From: Thalassia testudinum | Lineage: Eukaryota > Streptophyta > Magnoliopsida > Alismatales > Hydrocharitaceae | Direction: 5' to 3' | DNA length: 64,000 bases | NCBI GenBank assembly: GCA_037157565.1 | Contig: JAZHRO010000003.1 | Coordinates: 39,197,001 to 39,261,000, forward strand | Shown here: positions 47,964 through 58,230 of the stretch, piece by piece | How the letters are laid out: each line of letters opens with the position of its first letter | Position numbering within the stretch: position 1 is the first letter of the stretch | Notes under the pieces: generated by a model | What the model was told of the DNA's origin: nothing | The model's input: the letters and a program-made list of their open reading frames with translations, nothing else | The model's database searches: none | Made by a program: the position numbers and the translations under genes

Positions 47964-49747
47964 TTGGGTCCACCACCTGATCCAAATATGCAACCAAACC
48001 ACTTAGGACTACCATTTAGGAAACCTAAATATCAGAGATCCATGAGAGATAGGATGATTGACGATGCCCTGAAATTCTATGAAAAAGAAGACAAAACCTC
48101 AACACCAGTAGAAAACATTCAGGTTGATGTCCCAACAACCACAACCTTTATCATAACTTGTGCCCAAGTATTATTGGCAGAAGCCACAAAAGGATCAACC
48201 CGAGACATGCCCATCATAGGATACATTGAGATAGAAAAATTGCACAATCTTGAATACCTTCAATGCATGACAAATCCTATACTTTGGGAGCAACACAAGA
48301 TGATCTTGAAAAATGGGAGGAGATAATGAGATTATTAAAACAAATCATCGACCAGAAATAACCATATATGCCACAAACTGATGATGAACCATCTTGGGAG
48401 GATCAATCTGATCTCGAGTTTGAGGCACAAAATGGTTGTGGATTCCCAACCCAGATGGAGTACAATGTGCCTGATATTGAAGAAGGTTGGGAAGCTCCAA
48501 TTGCAGGTGAACACAATGTTGAGCCCACTCTAGACCATGAATCACCAGGCTTAGAATCCCAAAACTCCTGCAATAATGAAAGTAGAACTGAACCGCTCGA
48601 GCGTATAAATTCCGCCCCTTATTCTGATAAGGTGACCCTTAAAGGTTATTCGGACCTAGATTCTAGTGATTTAACCCACATCCTTAGCCCAGAATCTAGA
48701 TCTGAAACCTATTGAGAAGATTTCAAGGCCCCATATGAGGAAGATCAATTTTTCAATGAAGAATATGAGTTTAGGCCTCTATTTGATGAATATCCCTCGT
48801 CAACATCCTCAGAGGAACCAATCGATTTTTCGAAAGTCATGCCAATTTACGATACAGAAATTGAGGAGTTGGATGAGTAGGGTTTCAATTGGGTCTGTCC
48901 TACTAGCTTAGAACCTGAGCCTCTACTAGATAAGGACACCTCTTTAAGCTCAGAATTAACATCTAGGCCAGACCCCAATCAGGCTGCTGAATCTACAGCA
49001 TATGATTTATTCTATGGTGGAACTCATGATCTTGAATCTCAGTCAGATTTTGATTTTTGCAAACTCTCCAACGATTTCGAGTCTGATCATAACATCGGAG
49101 AAAATCTACTTCCTTATTATAACAAGCCAATCTATGACCTCAGCTTATATCACTCATTCTCTAACTCTGATTTTGAAAGTTACTATGAGGAGTCTCTACA
49201 TGAGACCACCTGCCATTCCTTTCTAGAAGAGCCCTCATACACAATTCTCATTGAAGCCACCTCTTCCATACATACAGAACTGATCAAAACCCATTCTCTA
49301 CCATGACCCGCAACCGGACTCAATTTCTATTCTGATTCACCTCTCACTGGGCCATTTGCATGTGATTCAACTCCACATCTATACCGAGCATTGGGTATCG
49401 ATCAGACTGAGAAACATGATCCATCATTCTCTGATCACCCCTGTAGGGTTTTCACTCAATGCACTGATTATTTTTTGGAACCCTACTCTGACCAGGTTGA
49501 TTCGACTAAGCCTAAACTCGAGTTTTCACTTCCATATCCATCCAAGCCACATTGCATATGGTGGGTTTCGCATCTGGTGATCTACTTCTATCAACACACC
49601 AGACTGATTAGGTTTGGGCTGCATCATCAGCCTATTGATCTTAACAAGCACCTGGTTGGACCAACCAGGCTCTTAATCAAGGTGCTTATTTTACAAAATT
49701 CCTCTGATTTGACCACTCCCTCTCCACCCCATGTTCCACTCGATTGA
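47964..49747 (+). pseudogene. E5 unrecognised acidic reading frame, nearly open
   Basis: I do not recognise this protein. It starts near MQPNHLGLPFRKPKYQRSMRD (48000 region; first Met of the open part at 47964) and runs to 48326. A frame change at about 48285 leads into a second frame that continues with LGATQDDLEKWEEIMR to a natural-looking end at 49747. In this 1.4 kb second part I find four internal stops: TAA near 48360, TGA 48713, TAG near 48878 and TGA near 49303. The sequence is rich in Asp, Glu, Ser and Tyr (LESQSDFDFCKLSNDFESDHN, FENSDFESYYEESLHET-like), with no zinc knuckle, protease triad or RT motif. About 590 codons if joined. Its place between PBS and 3' tract makes it the only candidate product of E5. 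Confidence 0.6.
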
Positions 49748-51330
49748 AGGCGTTGAATTTGGCGCCTAACAAGAGGCAACTCTTCATTCCAAAAAAAGAA
49801 CCTGTCTGATTCTCTGTCTGTACTCCACGTCCATTGCACCTTGAGTTCAGCCTTAGATAATTGATCCCACCTCTAGTACACGTATCAGAGCTTGAAATCA
49901 TCTGCATCAGTCACTTCCGACCCATTCACCCACCCGATGTATCCCGTTCTAAGTCCTTGACCTCGACACTATTTCACACCCTCCGTTTAGAATGAGGACA
50001 TTGCAAAACATAGGCATGGGGGGGTGTAAAGTGCATACATATAGAACAAAAAAAAAGTCAGAAGGATTCTCACAAAAAAAATTCACATATGTCAAAAACA
50101 CAAAAAAAAAATTAAAAAAATTGAAAAAGAACAAAAAATGGAGGCGGGAGGAAATTTTGTAAGCCATATAATCATAAGGAGGAGAAAAAGAGCAAAATGA
50201 CAAAAAAGGGCACAAAATGAAAAAGAAAAAGAGAGGCATTAGTAATAGATTAAGGAATTAACTGAAGTTCTAGACCACATCAAGAAAAATGAAAGAAAAG
50301 TGCTAAGGAGACACAAAAAGAGATTAGTAGGAATGTTGATCTTAGGCCTTCTGGGCTAGACTCTTAGGCTTAAAAATTCACATACCCGCTAAGATCTGGA
50401 TAATCCTCAAGAGGTTGGGGAAAATGTGAATCTTAAATATTAGGTCTAAGGCTTATGAAGTATTCGGCCTCGTTAACTGACCTTCGGTTTGCAAGATTCG
50501 GTAACCTAAGTACCCCAATCCACACACAGTCTGGTTCAATGAGCATAAATATCAAAATCACGTAAAAATCATTTCAATGTTCTGAAAATGTTGCCTATAT
50601 TAGGAGCTGTCGATCAGCACAAGTTGATTTGGACGAGTTCCCAACATGGAGAGGCGGGAAATTCCCCTCGAAGATGCATAACAACATATCGCCTCCTTAG
50701 TGCTTGTCTCTTAGGATATTTAAATATCCTATTGGGGGCATGTAATCACTTCGTTGCTTTAGATACCATGGCCGGTATTATCTCGAAATGTCGATTGCCA
50801 GGGTCTGGATTCAGCCACGGAACACCATGGGTGGGATTACCTCAAAATCTCGAAAGCCCAGGTTCTGGGGGTTTCCATGGGCGATGCTATCACAAAGAAT
50901 CCATTGCCAAAGACCCTTGAGGATTGATGATGGGGACGAGGAATCCGATATAGACCATGTTGAGAAGCCAATTCGAAGCTAGAAATAAAAGGAAAAGAGA
51001 GAGAAAGATCTCTAAACAAATAAATCCTCTGTCTCTCTCTTACAAAAATGCACTGCTACCTAAACCTAGGCTAAAAATATCTCAAGCACGGTTGCTTTAA
51101 ACATAGAATCCAACAAACCATAGGTTAGTTTCTGCAGGTCTTCAAAACCTTTGTGGAAGACTGAGGCTAAAATGGGTCAAGTGTGGATTTTGGTTGATAC
51201 TTGAGTACCTCTAGGCCTATTCTCAGCATTCTGACCTAATCACAAAAGAAAAAGAAACGCACTTATCATAATTGGTGACAGACACTTAGGGTCTAGAACA
51301 GAAGTTAAAATCTTGAAATTTTACTAAAGG
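49748..51330 (+). other. E5 3' untranslated tract
   Basis: Contains gaggacattgcaaaacataggcatgggggg (two halves at 49993-50012 and 50013-50023), an A-rich tract (50047-50230) and the conserved module (50640-50975) with units at 50770-50799, 50829-50858 and 50880-50908. The module ends gaggattgatgatgggga (50929 on). Order and spacing follow E2 30470-30765. Confidence 0.7.
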
Positions 51331-51356
51331 ACTAGCAAAAGCTAGCCATGGGGGTA
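51331..51356 (+). other. E5 polypurine tract and pre-LTR motif
   Basis: actagcaaaagctagccatgggggta, ending at the first base before the 3' LTR, in the same arrangement as in E2 and E4. Confidence 0.8.
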
Positions 51357-54108
51357 TGATGAGAGCCTCATAATGAGCCATAAATAGCCCATTTTGACCT
51401 AAGAAAGAGAATAAGAGCTCCTACATAACCTAGAGAAGGGCTTAATTCAAGGAATAAGTGTTCCGAGAAGTAAACATGAAATAAAGGTCAAAACTGCAAT
51501 TTTACCATTGTAGTACATAGATAGGATTTCTCAAAAGCAAAACATATGTCAAATGTTCTGAATAAGATAAAAAGTGTGTTGGTTCAATAAGAAATGGGTT
51601 CATATGCAGTTTAAGAATTAAATGACATTCTGTAACCCTAAAATTGACTCGCTTAATTCAACAAGGTTTTGGCCAGGATAAAAATCAACTAAATCCTCTA
51701 AAATTCATGGAAAAATATCCCTTAGGGTTTATAACCTTCAATTTAGCCTTTGGAACTTATTTTGACCAAGATTGGGGTCCTAGCTTATTAATTGACCCAA
51801 TTTGGGTTTTTGCCTAAAATATCCAGTCAAACGTAGTCAAACCTAAAATCCAACTTCACCATTGGATTCCTTAGGTCAAAATTAGGTTTGTACCAAAATT
51901 TGGACCTAAGGGGAGGTCATCTTAACCTACTTTGCAAAATAGTACACCTAATTACACTTTGGCCCCTATCTTTTGAAAATCATTGCACAGACCCCCCCAA
52001 CTTCCTCGCCACTCTTACAAACATGTCCCTCCGCCATTAATGGGGAGAAATCTTACTCCTACGAGGAATGGAGGTGGAGTACTCCTTGATTCCTCGGAGA
52101 TCTCCTCCGAAATTTGGAAGGGAGATTCTTTGAGGAATTCCCTACCATCTGAGCTCGATCCTAATCTCTAATTTGCACCGAATCTCTCATGTGAACACAT
52201 GAGAGATTTGGGTCTTTAACTAATTCCTTCTTCGCCGAGGACTCGCGCGCTTGGAAGCTTGTCTTCCAAGCATAGGAGCCCCTGCTAGCATCAATAAAAG
52301 GATCCTCAACCCCGGTCATACCTCTTAAACTCGACTTGGCCAGAGATCCATCCCAATTTCATCTTCTTCTCCTCCGGTCAAGTAGTCCAGTGAGATCCGG
52401 CGAGCCTCCCTCTTATTTCTCATCACTCTATTACAATACCAGTGGTAGAGCTATCCTCACCATCTTCCTCTGCATCGCGCAACACCCACGCGAGCACCCC
52501 TAGCCCCGTCGTCGTCGCCGTCTCCCTCCACTGGACACGTTCTTCTCCGGCGACAGCAGGTACTGCCAGTCACCATCTCTTCCCCTTCATCCACTTAATT
52601 AGGTTAGACTTACTCCTCTCTATCCCATCTTCAATTCCCCTCAATCTATTTCACAAATTACCCCTTGACTGCCATTGTTCACCGCCATCTTCCCCATCTC
52701 CGACCGACCTCCATCGAGATGCACCCATCACTCCACACCTCCACACGTCTCGCAACCAACCTCTTCACCTCTGCCATTGACCACTGAACATCTTCCACCC
52801 ATCGATCGACCGCCAACACCTCCCTAAACACCCCCGACCAAACCCATAAGCCCAGCCACAGAGCGACCTATGCTTGCATGCCTAGGCCGCCCCGCAGCCT
52901 GCCACCTGCCATCCCACCTTCGCCTTGATACGGTGAAGCTCCCCATCTAGTTTAATGAGGCCACAAGGCCGTCTTTGTGAAGTTCAGATCTGACCCCTCC
53001 GTCACCTTTAGTGACGGCTCGAAGGAGCTCGCAAGCTTGCTCCATGCTGAAGCACTCCAGGGTCCCAGGTCCAGAAGGCGCGGGTTGGTCTTGTGTATTC
53101 ATCTGTCCAGGCAACTAGCTCTGCGAGTCGCCCAGCTGCAGCAATTGGAAGAAGAACCTCACATGCGGGCGCGAGCGGAAAAGCGAGTGGGACATTTAGT
53201 CCCACCTCGTGAACGCAAGAGTGCAGTGTATGGGATAAATTGAATTTGTGTTTTACGTTATTCGCCTCAAGTCACACAGGGGTGAGGTCCCTCGCCCTTA
53301 CCACGCCTCATTCGCGACACTCCCCCGCGGACTTGGCACTTGGATCCAACTAACCTATCCGTGCACTCGTTGCGCACCACCCCCACGCCAACGTGCTTGG
53401 ACCTGGGCACGCAACCGACCCGATTACCCGACTCTGGGAGAGCATACCGTAGAGATAAATAGAGAGAGAGAGATGCGGGGGAGGGTAGGGATAGGTTTTG
53501 CTCTTCGGTGTGTGTGCAAGGAAGAAGAGGCACAACTGAAGCTAAGGCATGATGAAGCGGTTAAGTAGACTTAGCTGCAAAAGGAAGAAGGATGGAAGGC
53601 AAAAGGAAGAAGAAGGAAGGAAGGCTAAAGGAAGAGGAAGAAAATGTCAAAGGAGCAGCACTGTATAGTAGGAGGCAAGGCTGACAAAGAAAAAGAAGAG
53701 CAAGAAAGAGAAAGAAGGAGAAAGGCACTGTATAGCAGAAAAGAGAAGACTTAAGAAGGAAGAGCAGAGACTAAGGAAAATAAGAAGGAAGAAGAAGAAG
53801 AGAAAGTTGCAAGGAGAAGAATAAGAGGCCATCATTTAAGACATCTGATCCTATAATCAGACGTCCAGCTCTTCTATTTTTACTATAAATTTAATTCATA
53901 AACTCTTGCATTTATATTCTGAATTAAGTTTTGAATAATGCTAAGTGTTCAATTACATTATTGAGATTAGTGAATAAATTCCATTTCCTCCCTACGTTCG
54001 AGCTCGGATACTTAGGTTTTCAAGTAATAAGTTTTTATTTGTTGTCAACGCTTGGTCACCTATACTACAATGTGACTGACTTAAAAGCGTGACAAAGCGT
54101 TGCAAACA
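51357..54108 (+). repeat. E5 3' LTR
   Basis: Matches 44063-46794 throughout; TSD right copy ttgat at 54109-54113. Palindromic pair at 53836-53865; purine tract at 53570-53820. Confidence 0.94.
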
Positions 54109-54113
54109 TTGAT

Positions 54114-54543
54114 ATTATTTCTCCTTGACTAGTGCCTAAAAAGGTGGCTCTCTTGAAAATCTGACTTTGTTGGACGTCTAGCTGATGACGTTTAAATTGG
54201 CACTTGTTGGGCAACAACCCAACATAATTTTGTTTATGTATATATTGGGTTAATTTCGTAAGTCTGGAGCTAGTCGATCCTTGTTGCACTAGCTCAAAAC
54301 TATTGAAGAGGTATCATTACTTCCTCATGCATCTTTAGGAGTATAATGATGACATTGCATCAAATAGCCATGGAGGGGTGCATAATTTCTTCTTCAGTTT
54401 TCATATATGTATGGTCATGAAAAATCTTATCAGATTTTTTTTTTTAAAAAAAAAACTAGAAGCAGATATGAAATAGTTTTACCAAGCACTGAGTTAGGGA
54501 AGGATGATGATAATTAGGTTTTCAAGATTCTCAAAGCAAATGA
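54114..54543 (+). other. E4 3' tract, first part
   Basis: Follows the E5 insertion and reads toward ALVGQQPN (54203-54226), then atgacattgcatcaaatagccatggaggggt (54347-54377), the counterpart of the gaggacattg...catggggg phrase after pol in E2 and E5. An A/T run at 54436-54461 follows. This supports E4 being a gypsy element of the same general group. Confidence 0.5.
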
Positions 54544-55093
54544 GTATATGTTGGAGCAATAAATCGGTGTTCTAAAATTGCTTCGTTGTAATATAGCCAA
54601 AATAGCACTCAAACAGATAAAATTTATACTTAAAAAAGACTGAGGTCGTTCTCTAGGAGCAAATAAGAATTCAGTTCTCAAAATTGCAATTTGAAATAAT
54701 AGAAATACGAAATTTTAATTAGAAATTGATTCAGAGTAATGTAGCAATAAGATCAAGTATTAGACTGCAAAAAGAATGGAGTAAAATGGTGATTTTATTC
54801 ACCAATTATTCCCTACAATAATGGAAAATAGAACTCAATATATCTATGAAATGATCTCAGCCTTCTGAATATCTAATGAGATGTCTTAAACATCTAATGA
54901 ACAGTGCTCTAATTTCTTCTACTTCTTCTTTCGTTCTCTCTTCTGCTTCTCTTCTTCTTCTTCCTTTTTCTACTTCTTTCTTTCTTCTCTACTTGTGTGG
55001 CTCCTCTTCTTCTCTTCTTTTGCTTTGTTGTTCTTCTACTCTTCTTCTTCATGCAGAGGGGGAAGGTTCCATATTTTTGGCTAAGTGTCAGCC

Positions 55094-58000
55094 TGTAACG
55101 AGCGTATGGCGCAGACGACTTTTAAGACGTCTGGAGGGTTGGCCAGACGTCTGACCAGACGTCTGGGATAGTTTTCAGACGTCTGAAAATCCATTATTTT
55201 CGACACACGCAAGTCGTCTGCGCGCCTGAGCGCGCAGACTGCATATTCGCCCTTCCTCCCTCCTGCGGCTGCAGGATTCCCCTGCAGCGAATCCTTCTCT
55301 CTCCTCTCCATGCGGCCTTAAAAGGGCATGCCTCCCCTCACTCCGTCACCACTGTCTCCTTTCCCTTCTCCTTCGGCCAGAGCGCGAGAGTGAGCACGAG
55401 GGCGGTAGCGGCGGCCGCAGTGAGCACCGAGGAGGTGCGGCGTGCGAGAGCGGAGCTCTGCCATGAGGGCGAGCTCGCCGGAGCGGCTTGGCCGGCCGGC
55501 GGAGGGCGTAGGGGGCGCGGAGCGACGCGGAGAGGGACTTGCTGCGGTCTGAGCAGCAGACGCGCGAGGTACGACGCGGGTGGCATCGCGAGCGGAGGTC
55601 GAGTAGCGCCCTGATTCTGGAAAAATTTCCAGAATCAGACGTCTGGGTTGATAGACAGACGGCGAGGACGACGTCTGGTAGCTCACACAGACGTCTGAAA
55701 GGTGAGTATTCCGCCTTCTTCTTCCTTCCTGTCGACTGACCGTACTGAGGGAGGCAGTTGGCTGTGCGCAGGTTCGTTGATTCGCCATCCTTTGCGAATC
55801 AGACGTCTGGAAGTTGTATCAGACGGCGGGAGTGACCTCCAGACGTCCGGGGTGACCATCGGACATTTGGGAGCTAGGACAGACGTCCCCGCAGACTTCT
55901 GGACGTCTGGGAAACCACGCTGGACAGGTAATTCTCTGATCCACTCTTTAAGACGTCTGGAAAAAGTTCCAGACTTCTGATCTTGCACAGTATCGTCTTT
56001 TTCGACCCGTTTAGGGCCCGTTCGGGCTCCGTTTTCCACGATTCGAGTTGCGTTCTTTTCAGAATTAATTCCTCTACCCGTCTAAAGTAGCTATACACTA
56101 TTTTGAGACACTCCTTGTGTTTAATCCTTGTGATAGGACCTCGTTCAGTTGCAGTCTTGAGAGTCGCGGAGGCACGTGGGATTCCCGATCACGCCCCCAT
56201 TACTCTCATTGTACCTGGTAGAGTGGCTTAAGTTTATTATTAAAATCTGTTAAAGTATGGAACCATAACTAGAATCTAGGACATTGCATGAATCTTAGGA
56301 ATGAGAAATGTATGGAATGATAGCTCCTAGGTGATGCATGAATCTTAGGGCTGGAAAACTAGTTGTGTGCTAGATCCTAGGATGTGGCATGAACCCTAGG
56401 ATGGAAAAACTAGTGGAATGTATAATACTGCAGTCTTGGAAAAATGGAAAGGAATATAAAGCTGCCTGTAAATTGAATTAACAGCTGCCTGTTATGAATA
56501 AAGAAACATAATTGAGATCCTGGATTGTGAGAACGTGAAACTGGAAAGTGAAACATACGATGTTCTGAGATAAAGAGCTGCAACCCTACGGGGAATTAGG
56601 AGTGGAACTCCTGGAAAGAAAAAGGAATGGAACTGAGATGTAGTTTGTACTGTCTCTTGGGTACGCAGTACCAAGGGAAGTACCTGTACCTGTTTAGTGC
56701 AGAGTGGGGCCAGCCACCCTCTCAAGTATGGAACCATAACTAGAATCTAGGACATTGCATGAATCCTAGGAATGAGAAATGTATGGAATGATAGCTCCTA
56801 GGTGATGCATGAATCCTAGGGCTGGAAAACTAGTTGTATGCTAGATCCTAGGATGTGGCATGAACCCTAGGATGGAAAAACTAGTGGAATGTATAATACT
56901 GTAGTCTTGGAAAAATGGAAAGGAATATAAAGCTCCCTGTAAATTGAATTAACAGCTGCCTGTTATGAATAAAGAAACATGATTGAGATCCTGGATTGTG
57001 AGAACGTGAAACTGGAAAGTGAAACATACGATGTTCTGAGATAAAGAGCTGGAACCCTACGGGGAATTAGGAGTGGAACTCCTGGAAAGAAAAAGGAATG
57101 GAACTGAGATGTAGTTTGTACTGTCTCTTGGGTATGCAGTACCAAGGGAAGTACCTGTACCTGTTTAGTGCAGAGTGGGGCCAGCCACCCCAGGGACCCG
57201 AGGTTAGGATTGGCCGCTCTGTACCGACTTGTTGGCCCTCGTGTACGTAGTACCGAGGAGAGCTACTAGTGTTAGGAGAGTACTAGCTACCCCACGGGCC
57301 CCGGGGTTCTGCTAGCCTCCTTCACTGACTTGTTAGGCCCACTAGGGCAAACCAGGGTAGTCAGGCGAGGGTGCGCGGACTGTGGAGGGGCAAGGCCCCG
57401 GTTTGGTTACTGTGGAGCGGTTGGACCCCTGTTACTGAGAGGGCTCTGCCCTGGTTTCGTGCTGTGCTTTGGGCGCACCCGTTAACGGAAACGACTGACC
57501 GCGTGCCAGTGCGGGCTAGCTACCTATGCGTTTATCGCGCGTGCCGTAGTCACCGTTACATCAGTCAGTGACCTTGGGGTGGTTGACTGAGGGTAGGATC
57601 ACCACGGGGGACACTCCCGGCCAGGAGAGCACCACGTGCTACTTCTACTTATGGAAAAGACTGCAATCAAGATCGTTCCCACGAGGACATTCGAGATCAA
57701 GTAAAGGATCTAAGAAATAAATGAAATAGTGAGAAAATTGAAAGATGTGAACAAAGGAAGTAATAGAACATAACAGCTACTGTACACTCTACTGTTGTCT
57801 TTAGTTAGTTTGCCACTCTACTCAGCATTTTGCTGACGTGTTACACTCGTTACCTTTTTCAGGACCAGGTGTTGAGCAGCCAGGGTCGGCGGCTGTAGAG
57901 GACGCTGGGCCGAGTAGGGTCCAGTAGAGTTTACCACAGTCTTTTGTACCTCTTTTGTTTCTATTCTAGTGAGTATTTTTTGTTTCCGCTGTGCTTTCTT

Positions 58001-58230
58001 TACCTGCAGTTCTTGTTATATGATAAATGTTGTTCTACTGTTGTGGTGGTATCTACTGTAGTAGTTTCTTTCCTTACTGCTGTACTTCCTTACTGTTAGT
58101 TATATTCATGCGGAATGTGGTTTATTTTACTATCTTTTGGTTACTTCCTCATTGGATGACTAGGTCTTGGGATTAGTCGAGTCGGTCCAGTTCTCGTGTC
58201 TCGTAGGGACTCGGGAACCGGGTCGTTACA
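55094..58230 (+). mobile_element. Tekay-type solo LTR related to E1, nested in the solo LTR
   Basis: Begins TGTAACGAGCG at 55094 and ends GTCGTTACA at 58230. The flanks cagcc (55089-55093) and caacc (58231-58235) are a TSD with one mismatch. It matches the minus strand of the E1 LTRs over its length, including the agacgtctgg clusters, the tcctaggat...gcatgaa units and the closing tcgactcgg-like region. It is 3137 bases against about 2720 for E1 LTRs; the surplus is a 471-base tandem duplication. Confidence 0.88.
56253..57190. repeat. 471-base tandem duplication inside the Tekay solo LTR
   Basis: Copy 1 starts aagtatggaacc at 56253 and copy 2 starts with the same words at 56724. By eye only 8 differences are seen over about 467 compared bases, mostly C/T or G/A changes. 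The copies end at cagccacccc. This is the youngest clear event in the window. Confidence 0.93.

Larger units (their letters stand above)
44063..54108 (+). mobile_element. E5: non-autonomous LARD-like LTR retrotransposon
   Basis: LTRs 44063-46794 and 51357-54108 (2732 and 2752 bases, TG/CA ends) are flanked by TSD ttgat. The 4.6 kb interior has a tRNA-Asp-type PBS, a leader, one degraded acidic reading frame and a 3' untranslated tract like that of E2. No gag, protease, RT or integrase motif was found in any frame. Large LTR elements without pol are called LARDs and depend on a related autonomous element. The PBS, the 3' module and the pre-LTR motif all point to an Athila-like partner. Confidence 0.94.

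Noticed and set aside
54172..54196. ggacgtctagctgatgacgtttaa as another AGACGTCT-type pair in E4
   Set aside because: Pairing is poor and it overlaps the putative pol end; too weak to count with the LTR cassettes.
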